From Pohlia nutans (Eukaryota > Streptophyta > Bryopsida > Bryales > Mniaceae): a stretch of 64,000 nucleotides of DNA. This document shows positions 1 to 10,259 of this stretch, one piece after another; position 1 is the stretch's first letter, and every line of letters begins with the position of its first letter. The stretch is from the NCBI GenBank assembly GCA_022496805.1, contig CM040102.1, forward strand, positions 3,921,501-3,985,500. The letters run 5' to 3'. The position numbers and the translations under genes were made by a program. The notes below the pieces were generated by a model that saw only the letters and a program-made list of their open reading frames with translations, had not been told where the DNA came from and made no database searches.

Positions 1-91
1 ACCAACATCGACGACGCAACCCATGTGCCTGGCGCGGTTTCATTCCTTTTTCATTTATAGTAAGTGAAAAAGGACACATTTCCTACTATTG
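1..91. mobile_element. CACTA-type MITE, cut by window edge
   Basis: This stretch matches the inner and right-hand part of the elements at 38799-38991 and, inverted, 7503-7691. The shared segment runs through a conserved tcatttatagtaagtgaaaa block to an end near 91. The left terminus lies outside the window and the right end is slightly degraded (ACTATTG instead of TAGTG). Confidence 0.6.
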
Positions 92-1093
92 CAATCACAT
101 ACATTTGCAATCTAATCAATAGTGTGTCTGGAAGTTTCAGCTCTGGATTGTGAGGAAGCTACAAGCATTGAGTTCAGAAAATTACCAAACCGAAGTCGCA
201 AGAAGAATGTGTAGAAGAGTTGGGTAGTTGTGTTACCATCATACTTCTCGTACTGGAAGAGGTATCTTGCCCATGCAATTGAGAGAAGAAGCTATGGAGT
301 GGTACATAGAAAATTAAGAAAATTCTGTAAACACAACCTGGTGAGATCTTCAAGTAGTTCATTGATTGATGAAGAGTCAATATGCCATGAATCAATCACC
401 CAATCCGATATCAATGTGCTCGCCCGTAATCACAATGAAAATTATTCCCAGTTCCAGAAAGAGACGTTGCAACAATGTAAAGATTGAACTGAAGATCACC
501 TAATTAGGGTTTGATCCAGAAAATGGTGGAAGTCACAAACTTGCATCGAATCACTCGAAACCCTAACATCAATTCCAGAAACGCACACAGCGCGTAAGTT
601 TGAACATGACCGCAATCAAATAGTAACAGTCAAGCAGACTCTGTAAAATCATTGGAAAGAACATTCTTGCAAGCATCGTGGCCCACAATAATGGGAACTT
701 ATTACCGGAAAGACGGAACTGAAAATAGCAGGAGCTTGAAACCCTAAACCCCTGCGAAAGATTCCGCCAAATGGTGCTCTGTGGATATGCACAGCAAAAT
801 GATCCGAAACGATCTACAGTAAGGAATCATCCCAGCATCCTGCATCGCCCCCTCCGTCATTCATCAGCATCCATCGTCGTGTACAGTCGCCTGCTTGTCA
901 TCATTGCAGGCATCTTCTGTGCATTTTGGTGATTGCGATCCATTCGTAGCTTCAAAATCGTTTTTTTCGATTGCCCACACATTTGTTGTTGCAGATCGAC
1001 GAGTAGTGTTAGGTTGGTCATTTGAGGGGTTTGTTGGAGAGTATGTGCTGATTGATTTGTTCGTTTTAGATCTGCACAGCATTGATCGTGACA
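92..1093. promoter_or_regulatory. Upstream region of PFP-beta
   Basis: About 1 kb without a recognisable gene. Short open frames here, such as one at 230-487, show no family motif and are best treated as chance. The last 200-250 bases before the ATG at 1094 are probably promoter and 5' UTR. No clear TATA box is seen close to the start. Confidence 0.4.
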
Positions 1094-2779
1094 ATGGCAG
1101 TGTCAAATGGCCAGGAGGTGAAGAAGGAGGCCGTGAGGGATAAGTCCGTGTACAGTCCAGTGCAAGCGAGCAGGCTAGACCACACGCCGACGCTGCCGAA
1201 GGTGTTGCAAGGGAACTTCAAGCTGAATCACGGGCCGCCGTCAACCGCCGCAGGGCAAGCGGAGGAGATTCACAAGCTCTTCCCGTGTCTGTATGGGCAA
1301 CCCTCAGTGCAGCTCGCGCACAGCGACGTGCCCTGTTACAATGTGGACCAGAAGCTGAAGGTGGGCGTGGTGCTCTCGGGCGGGCAAGCGCCGGGCGGCC
1401 ACAATGTGATCGCCGGGTTCTTCGACTACCTCCAAACACACGCCCCAGGAAGCATTCTCTACGGTTTCAAAGGCGGCCCAGCAGGCATCATGCGCAATAA
1501 GGTCGTGGAAATCACTGCCGCTTTTTTGTATCCGTATCGTAACCAGGGCGGCTTCGACATCATTTGCAGCGGGCGCGACAAGATCGAAACGCCGGAGCAG
1601 TTCCAGCAAGCAGTCGACACGGTCACAGCCCTCGATCTAGACGGGCTGGTCGTGATCGGAGGCGACGACTCCAACACGAACGCTGCGCTTCTGGGCGAGC
1701 ATTTCCGATCGAAGAAAGTGAAGACGCACGTCATCGGGTGTCCCAAGACGATCGACGGCGACTTGAAATCCACGGAAGTCCCCATCAGCTTCGGCTTCGA
1801 CACGGCGTGCAAGATCTACGCGGAGATGATCGGCAACATCATGGTGGACGCCCGGTCCACAGGGAAATACTACCACTTCGTGCGTCTCATGGGTCGCGCG
1901 GCGTCGCACATCACCCTCGAATGCGCGCTTCAAACCCACCCCAACGTCGCCATCATCGGTGAGGAAGTGAACGCACAGCGGAAAACGCTTCGGCAAGTGA
2001 CAAACGCCATCGCGGACGTCGTTTGCAAACGCGCAGAGCTCGGGAAGCATTACGGCGTGGTGTTGATCCCGGAGGGTTTGATCGACTTCATTCCTGAGAT
2101 TCAGAACCTGATCTCGGAGTTGAACGAGATTCTCGCGAATCAAGGTTGCGATGCGCACGGTCACTGGAAGAGCAATTTGAAGCCTTCCTGCCGCGCGCTT
2201 TTCGATTCGCTTCCACATAACATTCAAGAGGAGCTACTGCTGGAGCGAGATCCGCACGGAAACGTGCAAGTGTCGCGGATCGAGATGGAGAAGATGTTGA
2301 TTAGTATGATTGAGAGTGAGCTGTTTGCGAGGAAGCACGAGGGTGGGTACGCGGGAAGTTTCAAGGGCCAAGCGCATTTCTTCGGTTACGAGGGGCGCTG
2401 TGGGATGCCTACGAATTTCGATGCGACTTATTGCTACGCGCTGGGATTTGCAGCTGGCGCGTTGATGCATTTGGGGCAGACAGGCTTGATTGCTTCGGTG
2501 GCGAATCTGACGAAACCTGCGGAAGAATGGACTGTGGGTGGGACTGCGCTCACGCAGCTCATGGACGTGGAGAGACGCAAAGGGAAGAACAAGCCTGTGA
2601 TTAAGAAGGCTATGGTGGAGCTTGATGGTGCTCCGTTCAAAAGCTTTGCCGCTCTGCGTGATGCTTGGGCTGTGGAAGATCGCTATGTCTGCCCTGGTCC
2701 CATTCAGTTTGCAGGTCCCACTGCCGATGATACCAACTTCACTTTGAAGCTGGAACTCGGAGCTTCTGTCACTCTGTGA
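1094..2779 (+). CDS. PFP-BETA: PPi-dependent 6-phosphofructokinase, beta subunit
   Basis: Cytosolic enzyme that reversibly phosphorylates fructose 6-phosphate with pyrophosphate instead of ATP, working in glycolysis and gluconeogenesis as the catalytic partner of an alpha subunit. The ATG at 1094 is the first one in frame and gives 561 residues; known plant beta subunits are about 565. Visible motifs are SGGQAPGGHN near residue 95 (phosphate-donor loop), GGDDSNTNA near 189 (typical of PPi users), PKTIDGDLK near 217 (catalytic Asp of TIDGD), MGRAASHI near 266, the IPEG motif, and GYEGRCGMPTNFD towards the C-terminus. The GGDD and TIDGD motifs identify the catalytic beta rather than the alpha subunit. 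The reading frame is complete and has no intron, which is odd because angiosperm PFP-beta genes have many. Coding sequence is GC-rich compared with its AT-rich flanks. No poly-A tract or target duplication marks it as a recent retrocopy. Confidence 0.96.
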   Translation: MAVSNGQEVKKEAVRDKSVYSPVQASRLDHTPTLPKVLQGNFKLNHGPPSTAAGQAEEIHKLFPCLYGQPSVQLAHSDVPCYNVDQKLKVGVVLSGGQAPGGHNVIAGFFDYLQTHAPGSILYGFKGGPAGIMRNKVVEITAAFLYPYRNQGGFDIICSGRDKIETPEQFQQAVDTVTALDLDGLVVIGGDDSNTNAALLGEHFRSKKVKTHVIGCPKTIDGDLKSTEVPISFGFDTACKIYAEMIGNIMVDARSTGKYYHFVRLMGRAASHITLECALQTHPNVAIIGEEVNAQRKTLRQVTNAIADVVCKRAELGKHYGVVLIPEGLIDFIPEIQNLISELNEILANQGCDAHGHWKSNLKPSCRALFDSLPHNIQEELLLERDPHGNVQVSRIEMEKMLISMIESELFARKHEGGYAGSFKGQAHFFGYEGRCGMPTNFDATYCYALGFAAGALMHLGQTGLIASVANLTKPAEEWTVGGTALTQLMDVERRKGKNKPVIKKAMVELDGAPFKSFAALRDAWAVEDRYVCPGPIQFAGPTADDTNFTLKLELGASVTL

Positions 2780-2781
2780 GT

Positions 2782-3600
2782 GCATTTGCCCTCCATTTCC
2801 TCTTGCATTGTGTAGATACCAGTCTTAGACTTCTGTTGATATGCAACTCAAATTGATCACCTTTCACAGGTTATGAGACATAATTGAACATTCAGGTTTG
2901 TGCTTTTGAGTTCTTATTGAATAGAAGCATAACTTGAATAGATGGAGCCCATTTCTGTGGAGATTGCAACTAAGTATTGGATATGCAGAGCATGGTTGTG
3001 TCTTTCTTTATCGTTATGGTGTTTTTTTTTTTAGATTATCATGATTCAACCGGAAATGTGTAGAGCTCTCCATTTGCCCTCCATTTCCTCTTGCATTGTG
3101 TAGATACCCGTCTTAGTCTTCTGTTGATGTGCAACTCAAATTGATCACCTTTCACAGGTTATGAGACATAATTGAACATACTTTTGAGTTCTTATTGAAT
3201 AGAAGCAGAACTTGAATAGATGGAGCCCATTTCTGTGGACATTGCAACTAAGTATTGGATATGCAGAGCATGGTTGTGTCTTTCTTTATCGTTATGGTGT
3301 TTTTTTAATTCAACCAGAAATGTGTAGAGCTTGCAACTAAGCATTGGTAATGGAGGGAATGGTTGTCTCATAATTTTGTCTCTTTTATTGTTATGGTGTT
3401 CTTTTTTGTAGATTAGCATGATTCAGCCATTGAGGTTATGTCCAGAAATGTGTAAAGCTTGCAACTAAGAGAATGGTTGTATCTTTCTTTATTGTTATGC
3501 CAATGTTTTTTTTGTAGATTAGCTTGATTTAGCCATTAAGATTATATTCAGTACTGTGTAGAGGTTGCAACTAAGCATTGGATATGGAGAGCATCATTAT
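2782..3600. repeat. Tandem repeat directly 3' of PFP-beta
   Basis: A unit starting catttgccctccatttcc at 2783 recurs at 3071, a period of 288 bases, with about 90% identity. It is followed by degraded partial units sharing the phrase gtgtagagcttgcaactaag (near 3320, 3450, 3560). The first unit begins a few bases after the PFP stop codon, so the array probably forms much of the 3' UTR and polyadenylation region. Confidence 0.8.
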
Positions 3601-4249
3601 CTCTCACGATATTGTGTATGTTCCAGATTCAATAAAATGACTCAATTTGATATGTTGAAATTAATACTTTTTGGTTGATCAAAGAACTCACATTGAGCAA
3701 GAAGGTTACAAATTATATGCTTCTAACTGATCAATGAGGAAGTGACACAGTTTGTATCAAAACTCAGATTTGGCATTATCTTGTTGGTAGCTATCTTCAG
3801 CTGTTTTGAATATCTACAATGTTTATTTTATTTTTGAGAGTTATATGGTTTAGTTTCAAGTATCTTTATTGGTTGACATTTGGACATATATAAACTTATT
3901 ATTAATAAAAACATGTTAATAAATATTGCTAAGAAAAATTACATTTGTATCTTTTATATTTTATTACAAGAATCATTGGAGTTACTTTGGAGGCAATTCA
4001 TATGTTGGTTATAAAGAGTTGCTACAATTCTATTGTGATGCATAAATTAAGACATTCGCTTTTGGTTCGACATACAACACATTTTTCACTGTGTCTTCCC
4101 AGAGTGAAAAATCAGGAGACTGCTACAAGCACTGCAACTGCAAGACATCCAAGTGTCATTGTAAGTTTGTCATTGCTTGGCTTTTGGAAACTCTAGTGTG
4201 TCTATTTGGAACTTTGGACACTTTCTCACTGCCGGAGTAGTGTGTAGTC
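3601..4249. other. AT-rich intergenic region with a diverged direct repeat
   Basis: No gene is recognised. A roughly 90-base segment beginning near 3990 (catatgttggttataaagag) is repeated in direct orientation near 4587 with about 90% identity. The two copies flank the TTAA element at 4250-4491. Confidence 0.5.
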
Positions 4250-4491
4250 TTAACCCCTACAGACCAAGAAACCCAAATTAGACCTCATGATTATTTTTTT
4301 AGCAGTTTTGAGTAGATACTATCTAGACTTCCTTTTGTTCAAGTTTATTTGTGTTTTAACCAACATATGCAATGTTCTTCATTGATTCTAGTGATATAAA
4401 ATTTAGTCTCATATGAATCATATTTTTTTACAATATGATCAATTGAATTTGTCATTTTAGAACCATGAATCCTTGGTCCTTTAGGAGTTAA
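4250..4491. mobile_element. piggyBac-like MITE (242 bp)
   Basis: Starts TTAACCCCTACAGACCAAG and ends with the imperfect complement CTTGGTCCTTTAGGAGTTAA. TTAA at both ends fits the target duplication of piggyBac transposons. No coding capacity. It shares termini with the longer element at 40191-40727. Confidence 0.7.
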
Positions 4492-5349
4492 TGCACAGAC
4501 GGCGATTTTTGCTATTTTTGCTAGGCTCTCCTTGCAATTTTTCTGGTACAAGCGACTGCATTTCTATTGCCTTGGGAAACATTTCATATGTTGATTATAA
4601 AGAATTGCTAAAATTCTATTGTGATGCATAAAATTAAGACATTCGCTTTTGTTCAACATACGTAAGAACGTTTTCTATTAAGGACGTTTGGAACTGGGAG
4701 CTGTCAATGCTAGTGGCTCTCACATTTAGTCTTGAATATTCATCCAACTCTTGTTGCTATTTCTCTGTTTTACCGCATTTGTAGGTTTCACGCATTATTG
4801 ATCAGACAAGAATAGTCACTAAGTGTCTTGTCTCATTGACGTTCTGTAGACCAATTGCCCATTTACAAAGAATGCCAATAAGCAGAGTGTGAAACTCGAT
4901 TGATTTTAACATTCAGAATAAAAAGGAGATTGTATTCACATGTTGATTCAAGAAACTCCCCTTATTAAGTAGGCTTTTTGGTAAAAGAATCGTTCACAGC
5001 ATCAACCTGCCAAAGAGACCCTATTAAATCCACCGTGTAACAAAGTAAACTTCTTTATGTTCAAGTGTAGCTTCATTGAACCAGTATGCATTATCAAAAT
5101 TTACTTCGAACATGGTTTAGGTCACACAAGAACTCAGATTCTTGGATTTCTGTACTATTCCAGTGGATGAAAACATTATGAATTTTGGGTTTTGGTCTTT
5201 CACATTCCACCTTACGGTACGTTGGGAAGTGGCTCTAAGTATAACGTCATTCATTAGATAATTTGAAGCCGGTAGAAAGTAGTAAGTACGGTTCTGTATA
5301 CTGATTCTATACAATACTTATACGTCAAGTAGATGAAGGGGAAGAGAAC

Positions 5350-5690
5350 TTAACCCCTAAATTCCCACAGTCCTCTCCAGTTTTGGAGAATTCCGAAAGA
5401 TGCATTATAAAATGCAGTTAAGAGGAATATTTTGAATTTGAAGTATGTTCAAATATAAGTTGCACATTATGAAATTTGGATTCTATCCATACAGTTAGAT
5501 CTATGATTGCAATCACCAATATTTTTGTATAAAATTTGAAACTTATTATTCAAAATTCTTTTGTAACTCGATTTCAAATAAGATATTGACAATTTGTGAA
5601 TGAAATTTGTTGGAATGTAGTACTCTAAGTATAGGGATTTTTGGAGATTTTTTGGTTGCTTAATTTTATGAGTTGACTTTTTTAAGACGC
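5350..5690. mobile_element. Truncated piggyBac-like MITE
   Basis: Begins TTAACCCCTAAATTCCCAC and continues with interior sequence matching the intact 570-bp element at 43205-43774 (ctctccag..ttggagaatt, ttctatccatac, tagatctatgattg). The match fades near 5690 and no right terminus is found. Confidence 0.6.
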
Positions 5691-5760
5691 CTCCCTCCAA
5701 ATAAACTATCAACCAACCTATGCACATCCATTTTCCCAAGAGCCAAAGAGTTGTGGAGAT

Positions 5761-5933
5761 TACTACTAGCAAAGGCGTAGCTTCTCACTCATAAAAGTGT
5801 CAAAGTTCATTGTACACATTTGTCCTGTGTGATGAATTGAACTCACCAAGTCTTGAGTGCCTGGGCAATGAGTGCAAACTAGCACCGTTTGACTCACCTA
5901 CCGAGTGAAAAGCGATGCCTTCTCCTTGTAGTG
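5761..5933. mobile_element. CACTA-type MITE
   Basis: Left end tactactagcaaaggcg and right end ccttctccttgtagtg are imperfect inverted repeats, with inner blocks cttctcactc and gagtgaaaagcgatgcc. It is the same family as 35716-35855. The first base is T instead of C and no clean 3-bp duplication survives, so it is an older copy. Confidence 0.6.
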
Positions 5934-6081
5934 AATGCTCTCAGAAGAAAACTCAATATGGACAAGCATCTACTAGAATCGAAAAGAAGATAGTTCAAGT
6001 GTAGCAAATGAATAAGTAGTGAGTTGGGCATTCATCTGCTTGAGTCATATTTGGTTCACCGGTTCATCTTTCAAGTGGCTT

Positions 6082-6297
6082 CTAAGTAGGCATACCTTAA
6101 ACCACCAACACACCTAAAACCACCAACTTCTATTCGTTTTAGGAAGGAAATGTAAGTTATCAGTACATGACTTAACTTTTTGAGCAATTGATGCATAAAT
6201 CATGTAATGAAAGCTTATATTTACTTCCTGAAATGAAAGAGGGGTATAGAAGTTGGTGATTTTAGGTGTATTGGTGGTTTAAGATATGTCTACCTTA
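6082..6297. mobile_element. MITE with AAACCACCAA inverted ends
   Basis: The left arm ccttaaaccaccaacacacc is matched by an inverted right arm ending ggtggtttaagatatg. Arms extend about 50 bases with few mismatches. A related copy lies in intron 2 of the second PR-1 gene (48375-48598). The target duplication is not clear. Confidence 0.6.
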
Positions 6298-6502
6298 GTT
6301 ATTAGGTGGTTCATCGTCATCTTTCAAGTGGCTTTTAGTTACTGTGAACTCATGTGACTTTCGCACTTCCATAAAAGCTTCCCTTCAATAAAAGCTTCCC
6401 TTCAGATTTGAGAAAAAGAATAAAAAAACCCTACACTATCTAGAATATCAACAGGCAATGATCAAGCGGAAGATGGAAGCACCATCCACCGATGAATATA
6501 AG

Positions 6503-6634
6503 GTAGAAGCACCTAATTGTGACACTCACCTAATTGTGACAGACTTTAGGAATGGCCTTCATTTCAGAATACTTTTCTAATTGAGTCATAGATCACGGAT
6601 TTCAAGATACAGTGTCATAATTAGGTGCTTCTAC
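6503..6634. mobile_element. Short MITE with GTAGAAGCACCTAATT ends
   Basis: Left end gtagaagcacctaattgtga and right end tcataattaggtgcttctac are near-perfect inverted repeats of about 20 bases. TA lies outside both ends, suggesting TA insertion. A related element (gtaggagcacccaatt) is nested inside the TTAA element at 40191-40727. It sits about 75 bases before the orphan gene start at 6710. Confidence 0.6.
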
Positions 6635-6709
6635 TTTACAAAGGCTCCAATCTCGCCATCTTTCCATTGTAGGAGGTGAGTGAAGGCCAGCTAGTCACTT
6701 TCTCATCTC

Positions 6710-7306
6710 ATGATCATGAGTCTCAAAGCTTACATAGCGCGTTACATGTCGTGTTTCGGAGCCACCAACAACAACACAAAGCGCCATGACACACCCACCA
6801 ATCCTTCTCCTCAGAGTACAGTTCCAGATTCACCGCTTGTGACGCTCAGGAAACGATTAGACGCCGTAATGGATCAGATTACAAATCCGGACAATGTGTT
6901 TGAAATGGACGGCGGCCTCATGTTGTTGGGGGAGAGGATCCAGGCGTTCCGAGACGCGGCGCAGACTTGCGCAATCACATGCGCGCAACCTGATTGTGGC
7001 CCTGTGACGCGCTTGTTGATGCAGCTGCTGGACCAGATCACGGCGGATCCGGAGAACATCGAAACGAGTGTTACTGCGATTCAGCCTTTCGTCCTTGAGA
7101 AGCTCAATCCTGAGGTTGAAACTCTGAAGTCTCTGATTGCGTATTACGTTGCGCACCCCGCTCCGAATGCTAACAATAGTCGTGACCTCATGAATGATCA
7201 TCTCCGTGCTTTGAAAATCAAGGATCCGGATAATAAACATGCAGCAGTTAAGAGCTCCTCTGTTGTTTGCAGTCCTAAGTCCTCTGTGGTTACTAGTCCT
7301 AAGTAG
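6710..7306 (+). CDS. Hypothetical single-exon protein, 198 aa
   Basis: I do not recognise the family. The first ATG in frame is at 6710, with a second at 6716. The protein starts with a short hydrophobic/basic segment containing one Cys (residues 3-17), then a Ser/Thr/Pro/Asn-rich linker (about 20-45). A predicted mostly helical core follows (about 45-150), with Leu-rich stretches and four Cys between about 86 and 96. The tail is Ser/Val/Lys-rich with two similar CSPKSSV / TSPK repeats. Codon use is richer in GC than the flanks and resembles the real genes here, which argues for selection on the frame. The opposite-strand frame is its shadow. It lies between two MITEs and might be a lineage-specific gene or a captured fragment. 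No signal peptide is clear. Confidence 0.55.
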   Translation: MIMSLKAYIARYMSCFGATNNNTKRHDTPTNPSPQSTVPDSPLVTLRKRLDAVMDQITNPDNVFEMDGGLMLLGERIQAFRDAAQTCAITCAQPDCGPVTRLLMQLLDQITADPENIETSVTAIQPFVLEKLNPEVETLKSLIAYYVAHPAPNANNSRDLMNDHLRALKIKDPDNKHAAVKSSSVVCSPKSSVVTSPK

Positions 7307-7502
7307 TTCAAGAAGCCGGCACATGGAATCTCATTAAACATATTAACATTCTATAGCAGTTGTAAGAGCTCACCTATAACTGTTGTAAGAGCTTACAATT
7401 CTCCACTATATATGGCAATTAGAAAAGGCAAACTTACGTTCATTACAGTAAGCATAGACATGACAATCTCTTTGTAAAAATTGAAAGAAGCTTGGCATTG
7501 GT

Positions 7503-7691
7503 CACTAGAAGGAAATGTGTCGTTTTTCACTTCCTATAAATGAAAAAGAAATGAAACGGCGCCAGGCACATAGGTTGTGTTAGTGTTGATGAGTAGTTTT
7601 GGTCACTGTAAGAAGACAGAAACGTAAGTATAATATAAGTAGACTGCTCCCACGAAATGAGGAATGAAAAGCGACAAGTTTGCTACTAGTG
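7503..7691. mobile_element. CACTA-type MITE with GGT duplication (189 bp)
   Basis: Begins CACTAGAAGGAAATGTGTCG and ends GCGACAAGTTTGCTACTAGTG. It is flanked by GGT at 7500-7502 and 7692-7694. The 3-bp target duplication and CACTA termini fit the CACTA/EnSpm superfamily. It is the inverted relative of 38799-38991. No transposase is encoded. Confidence 0.85.
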
Positions 7692-7753
7692 GGTGAAGGA
7701 GAGTGGAACTGAGAAATATTAGGGTTCAAGTAAAGATTGACTTTTGAGACTTA

Positions 7754-8119
7754 CGGCCGCTTCACACTATGGCCGTCCAAGTTGAGAGGCCGTGGGATTG
7801 AGTTGCCAAATTTTGTTGAGAGCCCAAAGAAATGGGCGGAAAATAGGCAATACAATATAGTTTTGATTTTTTATGAAAAAAAATCAACGGCCTCTCAACT
7901 ATAGTTTGGGTTTTTATACTCATTCGACCCAAACTTCCTCCTAGAGTCCGTCAACCTTTGTCAAAAGTGTTGCCATGTAGACATTTTGAAGGGCGACGGC
8001 CTTTGGACTTTGGCTTTTAGAGTGAAGGATCGAGAGGTCGAATTCTTGGTTTCTTGCAATCTGATTGGTGGAAATCGGTCGATGGCTTCTCGACCTTCGA
8101 CCATAGTGGGAAGCGGCCC
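7754..8119. mobile_element. Harbinger-type MITE, TTA duplication (366 bp)
   Basis: Begins CGGCCGCTTCACACTATGG and ends CCATAGTGGGAAGCGGCCC, flanked by TTA at 7751-7753 and 8120-8122. The related repeat at 13690-13740 carries the unoccupied site with a single TTA (13708-13710), which supports insertion here. TTA/TAA duplication is typical of PIF/Harbinger. An open frame at 7986-8273 is an accident of this element plus its flank. Confidence 0.8.
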
Positions 8120-8470
8120 TTATTGTTCGTTGGGAAGGGCAGATCGGAAACTCTGTTTTTACCTGGCTTGCCAACCGACAAGTTTGTTGGATGGAGAAAT
8201 AGATGACTGCTTGATGAAGGAATTTGCACCTGCAACTAAACAAAGAATTTGCTTCACTAAGAAACCGATGTGAAGCAGGACTGATGATAATTCTGCAATG
8301 CCATACATTAGCCTGGTTTAGGGTTTAACGAAACCTGAAATGAGAAGGCGTGGCTTTTCACTCGGTAGGTGAGGCAATCAGTGTCACTTATCACTCACTG
8401 CCCAGGTGCTTAAGACTTGGTGAATGCGATTCGTCACGGTTCACAGTTCATTGAAGTTGCATAAAACAAT
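8120..8470. repeat. Dispersed repeat, copy 1 (second copy 13690-13902 and 16551-16740)
   Basis: The sequence from about 7720 to 8470, apart from the inserted 366-bp element, matches 13660-13902 and then, after a 2.6-kb interruption, 16551-16740. Identity is about 85-90%. The last part carries gagtgaaaagcg-type sequence related to the CACTA MITEs. Confidence 0.7.
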
Positions 8471-8588
8471 TTTTTTAATCTAGGTTAGTATTTTAAAATG
8501 AATCTAAAAAGGTCAAATTTTGAAAGAGTTTCTTACAAGTCAAAATTGGGATTACCTTACTTTCTTTACTTTCTATAGGGCACTGTAC

Positions 8589-9560
8589 CTGAGCAAGCGC
8601 CACTGAACTGGATCCAAACGCTGTCCCCACCCTTCAAGATTCTTTTGTCCCTCACCACTCTTTTGTTTGCTATGAACACCAATTTGCAAGTCCACATAAG
8701 CACCCACCATCCCCAGTAGCTTGCTTCTCAGAATCACTTTTTCCATTCCCTGCACTCAATCAACCACGCAATTATACATATTACACTCAATCACCCATGC
8801 AACGCAGATGCTCTTACTCGACCAATCATGCAATGAATGTGATAACCATGATCCATGCAATGCACATGCATGATGATTTACAACAGTAAATCCAGTAAAC
8901 AGAAACTTAGGCTGACCACATATATTTGTAGGAACACAAAAATAACAGAACAATATCCTTCACCTGAGTTTTGTTTTCCCTGTGCTTTTTAATCATTCTC
9001 CTTCCGAATGATAACTTCAGTCAGCTTACTGCAGAACTTGTCTAGGTCCTTACATTGTACCTGGACCAGAACCCGCGCGCACATTCAGTGCTTATTATCA
9101 GTGAGGTAGGATTAACTGTTATCCTAGTATATCCAAATTGTGAAAAATGGCACAGAATGCTGGATCTTACATGATGGTGGAAACTTGAGCATTCCGGGGT
9201 ATCCCAGCAAAATAATCTCCCTTTAATTCCCCTCTGCCTTCGTAGTTGTCTGGATTACAGGATACCTGCTGAATTAAATTCATGTTCCACTACGAGAACG
9301 ATTCGCCAAAATTCAGTCACAGTTTCCAGATGCTCTCTACCATGTTCACCTTTCATTGTAAGTATGTGGAGGATCCTCTATTCTTTTACAATGTCTTGCA
9401 AGAGCTTAATTGTGCTGATGATGGGAATACATGAGTGGTTCGATTACCCTGAGGTCTTGTAGGTGACACTGGAACTAGCTTGCTTTCATGAGCCACAGTG
9501 AGGCGGACTTCGGCATCCCAGAAGGTCCCACGATTGATTTCTCTATAATGGCTCTCTACA
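8589..9560 (-). pseudogene. Remnant of an unidentified multi-exon gene
   Basis: Four blocks on the minus strand read like exons: 9560-9448 (..INRGTFWDAEVRLTV.., ending before GTAATC), 9297-9171 (..QQVSCNPDNYEGRGEL.., ending before GTAAG), about 9085-9000 (..QCKDLDKFCSKLTEV..) and 8749-8589 (preceded by an AG, ending CAG before GTACAG). I cannot assign a family. An in-frame TAG sits just upstream in the second block, the third ends in a stop, and no start or full-length frame can be assembled. It could be a decayed gene or the 3' end of one whose other exons I have not recognised. Confidence 0.3.
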
Positions 9561-10259
9561 TATTTGAAAATGTTACGGAAAATTTCTATATGATAGATTT
9601 ATGATCCTTTTAACTTAAAAACTTTGACTCCAAAACTTTGACCTGTAGTTATACTTTGAAACAGAACTACGTTACAACAAGTTTATGTTTCACTGAACTT
9701 TGAGACAAGTTGAAATTTCTTTTAGGCTAAAGAATAAACTTTGATATTGCATGTCTACTGAGTTGCAAGCACCCCGAGTTCGTTGCAAAGAGCCTTCAAT
9801 GATGCAAATGGCCTATGCAACTATTCATCAATATAATTATACATGATGTTCAAACACCAAATTGTCTTTATTACAAGTATGACACTGCACAATAATATAA
9901 TTTTTGAAGCAACTTGATCATCTCATAACAAAAGCTGGAGTCACATGCATCTCTCACATTTTATACTCTAAAGAAGTGGTGGATTTGTCGCTCTTTCATA
10001 GAGATACATAAATCCACAACCAACTGACCACGTGCATCAAATTACACCAAATGAAGAACTACCGCACACTTGATTACTTACCAAAATGACAAAAAAAAAA
10101 AACAGACCCCAAAGTTTGAAAGCCTCCATAGCTGAACAATACAGATACCAGTAGGTTGGTCTTGAAAAAATCTCTAACTCCTTAATTTTACAACCTCATG
10201 CAACTCCAAACTACAATGTTGATCACTCGGTTTCTTAAGTACATAGAATGCCCCATTCT
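9561..10259. other. Intergenic region downstream of the F-box locus
   Basis: About 700 bases of AT-rich sequence with short poly-A runs. I see no gene or element with recognisable ends. Confidence 0.5.

Noticed and set aside
230..487. 85-codon plus-strand frame
   Set aside because: No known motif, AT-rich composition like its surroundings, and a competing antisense frame.
1637..2227. 196-codon antisense frame under PFP-beta
   Set aside because: Shadow of a conserved enzyme gene.
6857..7324. 155-codon antisense frame under the orphan gene
   Set aside because: Shadow; it lacks gene-like composition and shares its codons with the plus-strand frame.
7986..8273. 95-codon plus-strand frame
   Set aside because: It runs across the end of the 366-base MITE into a dispersed repeat; the frame is not kept in the related copy at 13.7 kb.
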